Counted from the stretch's first letter, positions 31,731 through 42,650 are shown. The stretch is DNA of 64,000 bases from Aphanomyces cochlioides (GCA_019828595.1 JAHQRK010000020.1:868001-932000); one strand, 5' to 3'. Numbers and translations: made by a program. The notes: generated from the letters alone by a model not told the origin.

Positions 31731-34700
31731 TCAAGGAAGAAAGCGACAACTCAAGCGACGGATGGATTCTCAAGATTACGACAGTCAAGGAAGTTCAAGA
31801 AAACCTTCACCCTGCCATCAAAACACTCCTAACAAAGTATAAAGATGTGTTTCCTAAAGAACTTCCCGACGCACTGTCTCCAAAACGAGGAATTGAATTC
31901 GATTTGACCATGCGTCCAGATGCCAAGCCACAATATCGACCACCTTTTCGTCTATCTCAAGTCGAGCAAGCATCTCTGGACAAGTTCATCAGCGAAGAAA
32001 AGGATGGATTCAATTGTCCAACAGCGACTGGGTTTCGAATATCTTTGGAGTCCCCAAGAAAGATGAAAACGGCCAAATGAAGTCAAGAAGCGAATGGCTG
32101 AGAACAGCGACTCCCGACACTCCAATACGTTGGGTTCTTGACTATCGATATGTCAACTCGCAAACGGTGATCCCAAAGATCCCTTTGCCAAACATCGAAG
32201 ACTTATTTGATCGCATGCATGGAAGCAAAGTCTTTACGAAGATCGACTTAGCGTCTGGATATCACCAAATGCTTGTTGAACCAAAAGCAAGAAAATACAC
32301 AGCCTTTCGTACTCATCGAGAAGTCTATGAATGGGTTGTTGCTCCCATGGGAATGGCCGGAATGCCAGGAATTTGGTCCCGACTTATGCGTCGCCTCTTC
32401 GATAAATTCCCCTTTGCCGTTGTATACATGGATGATATCTGTGTTTTCTCTAAGTCAATCGACGACCACATCCATCACCTTCAAGCAATTTGCGATGTTT
32501 TACGAGCTGAAAAGTTGTACGCTCTTCCGTCTAAGTGTGCCTTTGCCCTCGACTCAGTCGATTTTCTCGGCCACACAATTTCCAAAGACGGCTTACACGT
32601 TGACAAGTCAAAAGTTCGTGCAATCGAACAATGGGCTGAACCTAAGTGCACTAAAGACTTAGTGGGTTTCATCGGATTTGCGAGCTTTTACAGAAAGTTT
32701 ATTCCGAAGTGTTCGGACATTGTCCGCCCTTTAAGTGAATTGATGAAGCCAAAAACGCCGTGGTCATGGACTGAAGATCAGCGACAAGCCTTTTTAACGA
32801 TCAAGATTGCACTTCAACAGGCTCCAGTTTTACAACTGCCCAACTACGACAAGCCTTTCATCGTAACAACTGATGCCTCAGGATACTGTTGTGGAGCAGT
32901 TCTATCCCAGTTGGATAAGGACAGCAATGATCGACCGATCACATTTTTGTCTAAGCGACTTGGCCCTCATGAAGTCAAGTGGCCTGCTCATGAAAAAGAA
33001 CTCTACGCGATCAAGCTTGCACTCGGCAAGTGGCGTCACTACCTTCATGGTACTCGATTCGACATTTACATGGACAACTCCACGTGTAAATGGTTCATGG
33101 AAACTCCTATTCTCACGCCTAAGTTGACTCGATGGCTCGACTTTTTCAGTGCGTTTGACTTTGTGTTGCATCATCGGCCTGGCAAACTTAATGTCGTTGC
33201 CGATGCGCTTTCGCGACCTCCACGAGATGCCTCCAACTTTGCGACGATGATTTCTGTTCATAATTGCGGAATCTGTTGTGCAAACGCCGCTCTACGACTT
33301 GATGCCTTGCAAACTCCACCTGACTTATCCCGTTTCCCCTCACGTGAACTTACCAAGCTCGTTGGAACTCCATTTTTGGGGGAGGATCTGTCAAGTCAAA
33401 AATGTGCTTCCACTCCGCAACGACTTGTAATCAATCATTCAAGACAAATTTCGTATTCAACAGTCGAAATGGATCAAGACACGAAAGAGCGACACATTAA
33501 AGCTTACAAGAAAGACATCTCTGTTGCTATACAAGACAAATATGTTCAAAAAGATGACTTGTACTTCCTTCGTTCGAAAGATCAAGTATGGAGATTTTAT
33601 GTTCCCAATGATGTTATCCTGCGCGCTGAAGTTATTTCTCAAGCTCATGACTCAAGCATTGCTGCGCATCCCGGAACAAGACGAACATTGCTAAGTATTT
33701 CTCAGTGGTATTACTGGGATACTCTCTTGGAAGATGTCAAACTTTATGTTGCAACTTGTGAAACTTGCAGTCGATACAAGACAAATAGTCTTCGTGCCAA
33801 TGGCAAAATGATTCCGATTCAAGCCCCTAACGAATGCTGGCATACTATTTCAGCAGACTGGATCACTGGACTACCTCTATCCAAGTCGTGCGATGCTATC
33901 TTAGTTGTTGTTGACAAATTGTCAAAAAGAGCTAAGTACATTCCAACTCAAACTAATGCCGATGCTCCGCAAACCGCTAAGTTGTTTTTCGATCATGTTG
34001 TTCGCCACCATGGCTTACCAAGCGTGATCATCAGTGATCGAGACCCAAAATTTACAAGTAATTTCTGGAAGTCCCTCATGCAAATCATGAATATCAAGCA
34101 AGGCATGACAACTGCGGGTCGTGCTCAAGCTAATGGAGCAACTGAAAGTCAAAATCGAACACTAGAAGATGCTCTACATTGCCAAGTGTCCTATCTTGGA
34201 GAAGATTGGGTTGACCATTTACCCACGATAGAGTATGCTCACCAAGGACTTGTTCAGTCGTCAACTGGCCTCACTCCATTTCAAATCGACACTGGAAGAA
34301 CTTTGCGAAACCCTGTAATTGATAGTATAATGCCTCCAAATGACTTTGCCAAAAACTTCTCTGAAGAACGACAAGAGATATTGAAGATTGCCCAAGAAAA
34401 TTTGAAGAAGGCTCAAGCAAGACAAAAGGCATTCTATGACAAGAAGCGCTCAAACATAACTTTCAAAGTTGGAGATCAAGTTCTCCTTGCAACCCGCGAT
34501 TTGCCCTTGAAGCATGCACAACAATTAGATCGCAATGGGCGTCCAAAGCTAGTTCCCCGATTCATCGGCCCCTTTGAAGTCATTGAAGAAATCAATGAAA
34601 ACGCAATGCGCCTGAAGTTGCCTCGATCAATGTCAAGACTCCATGATGTTTTCAATGTCGACCGCCTGAAACACTATCACCCGAACGATCCCAAATTTAC

Positions 34701-34962
34701 AAGTCGACCGATTCCCAAGGCAACACCCGTCTTACTCGATGACTCAACTGGTGAAGAACTCTTCATCGTCGAACGCCTCTTGAAGCAGAGACAACTCAAT
34801 CGCAAGCTCGAATATCTCGTCAAGTGGCATGGCCAACCTGAAAGCGAAGCAACATGGGAACTCGCAAAGAACATCAAGCACGTCGTTCATTTCAAGCAGC
34901 TAGTTCAAGACCTCCAGCGCCGTCTTTCCCGACGACAGCCGGACGTCACGGGGAGGATGTAG
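31660..34962 (+). CDS. Element C RT-RNase H-integrase-chromodomain, frame-broken near its start
   Basis: The RT N-terminus (31660-32000, ending with Y-R-P-P-F-R-L-S) is in one frame and the rest (about 32000-34962, 980 residues) in another; the switch is near K-D-G-F/G-W-I-Q at 32000. The long frame has RT with Y-M-D-D, RNase H (T-T-D-A-S), integrase zinc finger H-x4-H...C-x2-C, the core triad (A-D-W-I, S-D-R-D-P, N-G-A-T-E), a G-P-F-E-V motif and a chromodomain (E-Y-L-V-K-W-H-G...T-W-E) at the C-terminus. Chromodomains guide insertion to marked chromatin. It is inactive as one polyprotein unless both shifts are bypassed. Confidence 0.88.
34949..34957 (+). other. Polypurine tract of element C
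   Basis: CGGGGAGGA-type purine run directly before the 3' LTR; primes plus-strand DNA synthesis in this element class. Confidence 0.7.
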
Positions 34963-35171
34963 CGATCCTGAGCCACCGGTTTGGCTCAGGACTTCGGCTG
35001 AATGCTGTAACGCAGTTTACGACTTAGGAAACTAGCGTAAACGCCCCTCAACACCAACCAAAGCGATGTGACAATAGGATGTGGCTTAAAGTTACAAGGA
35101 TGTGCTAGATTAGAGTTAAGTTGATATCTAATTCATTCTACAATTTGCCTTCCTCTGCCTAGTTTGCTACA
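34958..35171 (+). repeat. 3' LTR of Ty3 element C
   Basis: 214 bp. It differs from the 5' LTR at about six positions (for example GTTGATATC versus GTTGAGATA, and TTTGCTACA versus TTTATTACA). Confidence 0.93.
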
Positions 35172-35738
35172 GCAGTGGACATAAGTGTCGCCATTGCTTA
35201 ACTTCCAAGCCATTACAACTCCCGATGGACTATGCGCGCATTTCTGGGACCCGATCGAAGGGTCTCTTCATGATACAACGCTCCTATTGGAAAGCAATTG
35301 ATGGAATATCTTGAACAGCATACGTCTATCTTTCAAAACAAATTGGTTTATGGTGACCCTGCATATGGTATTCTACCTTGGATATCCAGTGGCTATAAGG
35401 GAAACAACATCAGTCAATCCATGAAAGATTTCAATTCATCCATGAGTAAAGTCAGACAAGCGGTTGAGTGGAGCTTCTGCTTGATGAAAACCAAGTGAGC
35501 TTGTGTGACGTACAAAATGCAACAGAAAATCATGCTACAAAGGGTTGGCAAATTCATCAATCTTGCTATGTTGTTTACAAATTGTCATACATGCTACTAT
35601 GGTCCAAATCAAATAAGCCTCTACTTCCAGTTGAATCCACCACCGCTTAAAGACTATCTCACTACTTCAAACGCAAATGCATAATTCATTGGTCTCTAGC
35701 TCTTATTGAGTAAATGTCTAATGATAGTCATCATCTCT

Positions 35739-36406
35739 TCATTTCGACGATTCTCCATCCCGCTCAGCCCTGCCTTTTTCCTTTTCTTCCATCTCGCGCT
35801 CAAATTTCAGTTCTTGAATGCTAGCTTCTCTTTTTCAAGAGAAACCTCCTTCTCTTGGATGTCCAGAATCATTTTTCGCTTTCCAGCAGTGACTGGAGCA
35901 GCACTATCACTTGATTTTCCCGCTGAGTTGACTCGTCCACGCGTCATAACTTGTTCACGGATAAATTTGACGTCAGCAGCTTTGTCTACCGCTGCTTGAG
36001 AGGAAGTTCCCTTTTTTTAAATGCTATCATTGAACAGTGACGTGAGGTCGTCGAGAAGCTGGGATTTGGGTGACTCCTCTTCGTCAACCCCAGAGAGTCT
36101 CGCTGATTCATCATTCTTTAGTTTGTGCTGGCGGAGAAGCAACAAGAACCGATTTTGGGCTTTCTTTCCATCCAAGCTCCGTTGTGTGAACTCGTCAGAG
36201 GACCGCAGCTTCTCTGCCATTCGTTCCCAGGCCTTAGTTGCATCCCTTCGCTGTTGGAACGGTCGATCAATGTTCACTTGAGTAAGGAGCAGAACATCGT
36301 CGCCTTCAGTCCACCATTTCTTCTCTTGAATGTCATGGTCGATGCCATGGTCATCCATCGTAGCACTTGTTTCACCGTCTATTCGGAAGTGGGAGGGCTG
36401 AAGCAT
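35739..36406 (-). pseudogene. Myb/SANT-like Harbinger partner protein, broken
   Basis: From ATG 36406 the frame encodes a Myb/SANT-type domain (K-K-W-W-T-E-G-D-D...F-T-Q-R-S-L-D-G-K-K-A-Q-N-R) followed by a helical region. An in-frame TAA occurs at 36017-36019, after which the same frame continues (K-K-G-T-S-S-Q-A-A), then a one-base loss near 35815 moves the charged coiled-coil tail to another frame, ending at 35739. Harbinger elements encode such DNA-binding partners. It lies tail-to-tail with the transposase at 28504-35684, the arrangement also seen at 40208-41809. Confidence 0.75.
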
Positions 36407-36532
36407 GCCGTGAATTTATGAGATTTGACGGCATCCCACATGAAGTTTCAGAGTTGCCGTAGAATATATTTATTTTGAAAGGTATATTTGACGGGAAATG
36501 CATGGGAAAGTTTTCGAAATCTCTCTAATATT

Positions 36533-36672
36533 AAAACTGACAAGAATATATAATATATATTCTTGTCAGTTTTAGGAGTCTAATGATTTTAAAGTAACAA
36601 ATCAAATATTGGATTTGTATATTAGAGCGTTATCAAATATTGGATTTGTTACTTTAAAATCATTAGACTCCT
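36533..36672. repeat. Two adjacent perfect hairpins in AT-rich DNA
   Basis: 36533-36573 is a palindrome with 20-bp perfect arms (AAAACTGACAAGAATATATA) around a single base. Immediately next, 36574-36603 and 36643-36672 are perfect 30-bp inverted arms around a 39-bp loop. The loop edges also repeat ATCAAATATTGGATTT directly. It may be a foldback element or a structured origin-like site. Confidence 0.9.
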
Positions 36673-37136
36673 AAATCAATGATATGTCTGAATTTGAAGG
36701 TGACTATTTCGAAGACAAAGTTCAAGATAATACAAAATTTTGTGAATTTGACGAAGTGCAATATGTATTGTTTACAAAATAATTAATTTGAATTTCAATT
36801 TAAAGATTAAACAGTATAAAATATATACAGTATATAATGTATTTCCCGTAAGGTTGTCACCACGACTGATTTTCGAAAATGGTGAAAAGTAATCAGATAT
36901 CAAATTGAGGTACATTTGATTGGGTAAAAATTAGACTTATCTACCAATCATATTATTATCTTGAACACCTCGCAGTTGCATGTCGACTTTACGAGTGGCT
37001 GACTCCAGTTTGGGAGAATGAAAACCTTCAACGCTCATTTGGGTCCAGGTTTGCCGACAGCAACCCATGAACACGACGAATTTATGGCCCTGGTATCTAG
37101 TTGAACATTGCATTTCTTGCAATAAGATCTGACTGG
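36673..37136. other. AT-rich, no gene seen
   Basis: Mostly AT-rich with no supported coding frame. A promoter-like or replication role cannot be argued from the sequence. Confidence 0.4.
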
Positions 37137-37266
37137 TTACATTCCAGGAGCATGGTGACTTCACATGGCAATGCTGACAATGAAGGTTCCACCTGTGACA
37201 CTGGTGAAGGCCACAACGGACATCCCCTCCGCCACCCTTTGATTCCATTTACAAACTTCCAAGACA
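37137..37266 (+). repeat. Diverged copy of the BCS1 upstream flank
   Basis: About 130 bp that match the reverse complement of 10184-10301, the region just upstream of the BCS1-like gene, including CACATGGCAATGCTGAC and the block ACAAACTTCCAAGACACCGA. It has several substitutions and a gap, so it is older than the other copies. It ends where the BCS1 coding sequence would begin. Confidence 0.75.
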
Positions 37267-37710
37267 CCGAACGATGAATAGCTGGTGCATCGGCAGCTTC
37301 CAAGGCTTCAAACTGCGCTTGGGCAACATCGGTTTCCTGTACCTCGAGCGGCTCTTGTGCTCCAGTAGCTTCTTGAACTTCAAGCTTCGCTTGCGCATCA
37401 ACAGGTTCCAAGGCTTCAATCGGTTCATCGACGGCAACAGCTTCCGGTGAAACAAGATCAATGACTTCGACTGATACGGGCGGTGCAACATCAAGGTTTT
37501 CTGGCGGCGCTTGTGCGGCAACATTTTGCGATGCATCAATCGGAGCTACCAAGTCAACGGTTCGTCGGGCTTCAGGAAGAATTGGCACGAGCCACCCACA
37601 GTTGAGAATTGCATCTTGACCACCGGTTGTTTGAGGTGCCAATTCACCCCACCCATGTTGAGGTGGCCGGGGGTCGCGGTTGCTACGACGAGCGGGTGAG
37701 TATTGGCGGT
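37267..37710 (-). other. Open frame encoding an Ala/Glu/Val/Pro-rich repeat protein, uncertain
   Basis: A minus-strand frame is open from about 37768 into the BCS1-flank copy. It has no ATG at its start and gives a low-complexity protein with repeated E-A-L-E, V-Q-E and A-Q-E/F-E blocks. It could be a gag-like fragment of an unrecognised retroelement or chance. No function proposed. Confidence 0.25.
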
Positions 37711-38080
37711 GGCCGCTGCACCGGCGAATAACAATATGGAAACAGCGACTCAGCGACGTCGCAGACAACGAGCGGCATCAGTGCAGCGCCGCTTTCAAGC
37801 AAATGAAGACTGTCTCAACCGTCGATCTTATGACCGCAATGACGAGCGGCTGCCGCCTCGACCGCCGCGACAACGGCCATGGTAGGAGTAGTCAGCGTTG
37901 CGGCGGTCGTTGTAATAAGGTCTGTTGTTGTACCCTCTTGACTCGTCATTACGGTCATAAGATCGACGGTTGAGACAGTCTTCATATGCTTGAAAGCGGC
38001 GCTGGACGGATGCCGCTCGTTGTCTGCGACGTCGCAGAGTCGCTGTTTCCATTTTGTTGTTCACCGGCGCAGCGGCCGCT
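37711..38080. repeat. Inverted repeat of an Arg-rich coding piece (~135-bp arms)
   Basis: 37711-37845 and 37942-38080 are inverted copies with a few mismatches, separated by 96 bp. Each arm, read on opposite strands, encodes the same peptide (N-x-M-E-T-A-T then R-R-R-R-Q-R-A-A-S-V-Q-R-R-F-Q). The minus-strand version forms an ORF from ATG 38115 to 37828 with a Tyr/Arg/Gly-rich tail that resembles a nucleic-acid-binding gag tail. Confidence 0.8.
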
Positions 38081-38115
38081 GGTGTTGCTCCAGCTATGAT
38101 TGGTGTGAACGTCAT

Positions 38116-40207
38116 GTTGCACAGGAACTACATCGACATGTTGGCCATGGTCAAAACGCGACAAATTGGAAAGTGGGAAGGCCGTTGGATATTCCAAATG
38201 ACAGTTGAAATTGTTTTATAAATGAAGTCCTTGTGTATATCTTTACATTTGACTACTTCTGTAGCTTAGTGTACAATCGCGTATATTAATTTAATTAGAC
38301 GCTAAATGATAATGACCGTCATTAATCACTCTGGAGTGAATAAATATGGCACTTGTGATATTTGATCGCAGGCAGATTTACCTCTTGAATCTTGATATTT
38401 GGTTGTATCATTTGATACAGGTAGGAGTTGGCATGTTGACATGTCGCATGTGTTGTCGATTGTGGTCTTCATGAGATATAACAACTATTAATATATAATA
38501 TAAAATCTATGAATTTGGTAAAACGTTTTACCTTTTCACGCGTTAAATATGTTGTAAAAAGTAGTTAAAAACGTTTGAACAACTGTTAAAAAATCAGTGC
38601 CGAATAAATTGTTACAAACGGGTTGCATGATCTCTTTGTCGATCTTTGGAAGACGTTTGACAGTACATAATATGACAGTGCATTTTGTGTATCTATAGTG
38701 AAAGTCACCAAATGACTTTGGCACATCAAACAGTATTTGTATAGAACAGTTTCACTAGATAAACACCATTTTCGGTGCATAAATTGAAGGCGTCGTCACT
38801 TCAGACGCTTACCCACATCAAGATGTCTTCGCTTAAGACGCTCCCACACATGGACAATTCAATGCACTAATCATTCAACTATCTCTCAAGCACCATTGAT
38901 TCCTATTGAGCTTCAAATGGGCCTACCACGAGTGACATGTCTTTCACCTTCACCACATGCACATGGTCTCGGCAGCCCACTCTTTTATTAATCTCCAGAT
39001 AATGTTTTTTCACACTGTTTAAAAGTAACATTAACATTTCGTGAAATATGGTTTAAACGTTTTTAACTGCTAAATAACGTGTTAAAAAGCAACGTTAATA
39101 ACAACATAAATGGTCTTGGGTGATGTGGACATGGGACAGACTTGTCTTGTCTTCGACGTCAAATGGGTGTGGAGTAATCTTGGACTGGCTTCAGAACGTC
39201 CACATGTTGCTTTGACTAAACTTGGACGGGGCCATTGGCACCAGATGATGTGAACTAATCTTCCACTGGATATTTTCTTGCACAACGTGACATTGTTGAT
39301 GATTGTTCGTGCGTCACCGTCTATTGTGCAGTCGTCATGGGTGCCTTGATGTCGCATGTTGTTGGGTCGTCGATCGTGTCTTGATGTTTGTATGGTCTTG
39401 CTAGAGGAAGGTCACTGGATTTTTTCTTGCCGAACTTGAAGAATTTGAGTGGCAGAGAACTTCCTTGAGGATGTTTTGAAACGTCCCTTGGCCATTTTTC
39501 AATTTTGCCGCTGCCACGTCGCCGTGATGCTGTCGCTCTGCTGCTTCGTTTGGCCGCTGCTGTTGCTGTCCGTGGTCGTGTCGTGGTTTTGTTGCCGCTT
39601 GCTGTGCCGTGCTGCTGCTGCTGTGGTCGCTTGCTGTGCCGTGCCGTTGTTGCTGCTGCCGTGTTTTGCTGCTTGCTGGTCCGACGTCCGTGGGTGCGAT
39701 TCTTCGTGGGTGCGATGGGTGCGAATGCGACATGCGTTGGCTGAAGAAGGCGATGGGCTTCAAGGAAGACAAGATTCAAGGCGTTGCAAGACCCAGGAGC
39801 CGCTGGAGCGAAACGCGAGGAGTCAAATCTCCGTCCCTTCGTAAGTGTAGGGACGCAGGGCCTCATCCGACTTTCGACTCTCGATTTGATTCGGCTGGCT
39901 CTTGCTGAAGAAAGCGTTCAAGGCGTTCAAGGAAGAAGGCGAGAAGACTCTTTTTCAAGTCGACTCTGCTTTTGTGGAGTCGCCAATGCGTCGCTTGAAG
40001 TGCCGAAAAAAGCTGGCTGAGGGGTGTGACGAGGGGGGGATACCTCCGATCGCTTCTAGGCCAGTAGGTAGTCCCCCTACCAGGATACTTCTTGAGGGCG
40101 CGTTGCTTTTTTACTTTGTCACCGTCGAGTCGTGGCTTCGGCCGCGAAGGGTAGTTTTGTCCAGTGAATGGGGGTAGAGCGGACGAACATTTTGAGTGTG
40201 CACAGAC
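38116..40207. other. No gene supported; AT-rich then CTG-rich low-complexity DNA
   Basis: 38116-39400 is AT-rich and shows nothing coding. About 39500-39720 is a GC-richer, CTG/TGCTGC-rich tract with GTGCGA repeats; open frames there are artefacts of the low complexity. 39900-40180 has a Lys-rich short frame on the + strand without recognised features. The Harbinger transposase copy begins near 40208. Confidence 0.4.
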
Positions 40208-40947
40208 ACACAGACTTTTTTCCCTTTTCAATCTTGTTTGGGCGTTCAAAGCCAGCACTATGCCGCATTTTCAACTACATGATCCAGTTTTTGCATCAAA
40301 AATATCATGATAAGATTGCATTCGACTCAAAATTATTACGTAACTATGGTGCAATGTCTGTCAATGCGATCACAGTGAAGTCTGGTGTTCCCATTCAATG
40401 CGTTGGCTTCATCGATGGCAGTGTCAGACAAATTGCACGACCAAGTCGTCATCAACGGCAGGCTTACAATGGTCATAAACGAGTGCATGCAATCATTTTC
40501 CAAAGCGTTGTGTTGGCAAATGGGCTCATTTTGTCTTTGTACGGTCCAATTGAGGGCCGAAGGCACAACGTCGCTCTTCTGCAAGAGAGCGGTTTTGGAC
40601 AACGACTCTGGGACTGATTTTAATCTATACGGTGATTCTGCTTATCTTTTGCTCACCTGGCCCATCAGTCCGTTCAAATCATCACGCTTGACCGACAGCA
40701 GAGCAAGCTGAGTTCAATCGAAGGATGAGTCATGTACGGGTTTGCGTAGAATGGTGCTTCGGAGATATTATTCGAAATTTGGCGTTCCTTGACTACAAGA
40801 AGAATTTGAAGATCTTTTTGTCACCAGTAGGCAAGATGTACTTGATTGGAGCTTTCTTGTCAAATTGTTTGACATGTGCGCGTGGAGAGAACTAGCCAAT
40901 TTTTTTACATACCGCCACCAAGCTTGAGTGACTACATGCGTGAGTAA
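40208..40947 (+). pseudogene. Harbinger (PIF) transposase, 5'-truncated and frameshifted
   Basis: The sequence starts inside the transposase at F-G-R-S and contains the first Asp (G-F-I-D-G-S), G-H-K-R-V-H, the second Asp (Y-G-D-S-A-Y) and the Glu (V-E-W-C-F), ending with P-P-P-S-L-S-D-Y before TAA 40945-40947. The frame changes near 40615, near 40700 and near 40890, so at least three indels break it. It is tail-to-tail with an intact Myb-like partner gene at 40979-41809. It is related to, but clearly different from, the copy at 28504. Confidence 0.85.
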
Positions 40948-40978
40948 ATACAGACAACTAATACAAATCAATGCAAAT

Positions 40979-41809
40979 CTATTTCTTAGACGAGAATTCT
41001 TTGAGTATTTCCATCATTCTGTTCTGAAGCTGAAGGACCCTTCCTTCGTTCTCAGCTTTTTTTATATCAAGCTCCAGACTCTTTGATTCGTTTTCGACAA
41101 CCCGTTTCTTGTATTCCACATCCTCGAGTACCTTTTTCTCCATGACGTGAAGTTTGCGTTGTCGAATTTGAAGCTCGAAAATCTTAGCTTCTGTCATCGC
41201 CTTCAGCACAGTATTGATGTCTATTTTGTCTGGCCTTTTGCTTTGATCCTTGACCATGCCACACAATGCTGCCTCCCGCAATGCAGCCCCACCGAGCTCA
41301 TTTGCTGCATCTACAGCGTCAAACTTTGCGCGCTTTCGTTTCTTTTCTTCTTTCGCGTCGACAACGGCCTCATGATATTCTGTCAACAAACTTTTCACTT
41401 CTGTCACCTCTTCGTCGACGCCACTCGCAGCCTTTGACTTCTTCTCCTCTTCAAGGTGGTTCTCATACAGTAAACGTAAGCGACATTGCAAGCTGTGGCT
41501 TGAAGCATCAATTCCAAACTGGCGCAAATTACTCTCAATTGTTGTGCAGGCTTGGGCCTTTGTTGTTGACTTGTTGGATATGCCGTTGTCTCCCAGAACC
41601 TCCAAAATCAACTTTTCGTCGTGCTCTGGCTTGAAAACAAAGCGTTTCTTCCGTCTTGGGGTGTCTTCACTTGCTTGCTCGATGTCTTGTGTGTCAGTAG
41701 GTATCATGGATTGTCCGAAGTCGGCATGGAGAGCAGGCTCCTCTTGGATGACCATTTCCTCAGATGCGTTGGAAATTTGGAAAGACCAACTGCGACTATT
41801 TATAATCAT
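40979..41809 (-). CDS. Myb/SANT-like DNA-binding protein of a Harbinger element, 276 aa
   Basis: Intact frame from ATG 41809 to TAG 40979. It has an N-terminal acidic region, a Myb/SANT-like helical domain (F-K-P-E-H-D-E-K-L-I-L-E-V...L-Q-C-R-L-R-L-L), a Lys/Arg-rich basic patch (E-E-K-K-R-K-R-A-K) and a long C-terminal coiled coil. Harbinger transposition needs such a partner to bind element ends or bring the transposase to the nucleus. The adjacent transposase is dead, so if expressed it may serve other copies, or it may be on the way to domestication (speculative). Confidence 0.75.
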   Translation of the reverse strand: MIINSRSWSFQISNASEEMVIQEEPALHADFGQSMIPTDTQDIEQASEDTPRRKKRFVFKPEHDEKLILEVLGDNGISNKSTTKAQACTTIESNLRQFGIDASSHSLQCRLRLLYENHLEEEKKSKAASGVDEEVTEVKSLLTEYHEAVVDAKEEKKRKRAKFDAVDAANELGGAALREAALCGMVKDQSKRPDKIDINTVLKAMTEAKIFELQIRQRKLHVMEKKVLEDVEYKKRVVENESKSLELDIKKAENEGRVLQLQNRMMEILKEFSSKK

Positions 41810-41920
41810 TTCATAAAATTTTGATAACTCAATGTCATTTCAAGGCCCTTGATATGGCAAATGATAAGAATAAAGTTTCAAGATATCCTGTAGGAATTCA
41901 TAGATCAATATGATATTTTA

Positions 41921-42650
41921 CAGTGCTGTGCGAAACGATAGGACACATTGTATTGCTTCATTACATGAATAATTTCTTGGAGTTTATTCACTTCCACGGG
42001 TACTGTTCTATTGGCAGATTCGTTCTGTATTAAACAGTCAGCGCTTTGGAAGATTTCATTCGAAATTGGCTTCAATACAGACTAGTTTCGGTTTTTGCTC
42101 CTGTGCGAAACGATAGGACATGTACTAAACAAACCGAAAATTTGAATTTTGAAATGCTTTACCGCCACCAAGCATACTTCTCGCCCTTAACTTAACGATA
42201 TTCTCGACTGTGAGCACTTACAACAAGTTGAATGGGCCGTGGTAGTCAGCTCACGGAACTCGAGCGTGAAAAAATTGATGTGTGTGTTGAATTCGGTCTA
42301 AACGTCGCGCAAACGGCAGCATACGTCAAACGAAGTCGGAATGTTGTGAGAAACTACCTGCTTGACCCAACGGGATACGGCCAACGATTTGGTGGTGGAA
42401 GACCATGCAAGCTGAGCGATCGCGACAAACGTCATGTCTTCATTACAATGGCCAGAGAAGATACAAGTGTGGCGATAGAGCTATTTGCCTTGATTCTGCT
42501 GTTTCTAGCAACACTTCAACACTGTTAGATGCACTGCAACCATGGATACACCTGTACGATAGTATTTGATGTTTCTGCGATGAGTCTTTCTACAGCTCTA
42601 GCTGTAGTGCGGCCGATATCGCGTATGTCCTAACGTTTCGCACAGCACTG
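41921..42650 (+). mobile_element. Internally deleted Tc1-like element with terminal inverted repeats, TA-flanked
   Basis: The 730-bp element starts CAGTGCTGTGCGAAACGATA and ends with its inverted counterpart (one base difference near base 16) at 42650, with TA on both sides (41919-41920, 42651-42652), the Tc1/mariner target. A third copy of the inner TIR motif (TGTGCGAAACGATAGGACAT) lies inside at 42102-42121 in direct orientation. It carries only the N-terminal part of a transposase gene and is non-autonomous. Confidence 0.9.
42232..42528 (+). pseudogene. Tc1-like transposase N-terminus (helix-turn-helix)
   Basis: From ATG 42232 the product has a Tc1-type paired HTH (L-T-E-L-E-R-E-K-I, then N-V-A-Q-T-A-A-Y-V-K-R-S) and a G-G-R-P motif leading to the second HTH. 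After about residue 80 the sequence stops looking like a transposase, and the DDE catalytic part is missing because of an internal deletion. It could still bind TIRs and act as a repressor (inference). Confidence 0.8.

Larger units (their letters stand above)
29249..35171 (+). mobile_element. Ty3/gypsy chromovirus C with LTRs and 5-bp target duplication GCAGT
   Basis: A 5923-bp element: 5' LTR 29249-29462, 3' LTR 34958-35171 (214 bp each, TGTAGCGATCC...CTACA), flanked by GCAGT at 29244-29248 and 35172-35176. Inside are a TGG-starting primer-binding-site candidate, an extra ORF, gag, protease and a long RT-RNase H-integrase-chromodomain frame. The LTRs differ at six or more positions, so the insertion is moderately old, in line with frame breaks near 31660 and 32000. 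Confidence 0.95.
28504..35684 (+). pseudogene. Harbinger (PIF) transposase split by a Ty3 retrotransposon
   Basis: The coding sequence lies at 28504-29248 and 35177-35684. The left part carries the helical region (L-N-R-L-S-Y-P-R-R-Y, F-G-R-S) and the first catalytic Asp in G-F-I-D-G-S. The right part has the second Asp in Y-G-D-P-A-Y and the Glu in V-E-W-S-F, and ends in the typical C-terminal P-P-P-L-K-D-Y-L. Joining across the insertion at the duplicated GCAGT restores a plausible S-G-H-K reading. Besides the insertion there are an early stop at 29191-29193, a frame change just after 35190 and an in-frame TGA at 35496-35498, so it was decayed independently. It needs a Myb-like partner protein, found at 35739-36406. 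Confidence 0.88.

Noticed and set aside
39500..39720. Several overlapping Arg/Ser/Gln- or Leu/Cys-rich frames
   Set aside because: All arise from a CTG/TGC-rich low-complexity tract and are open in many frames at once.
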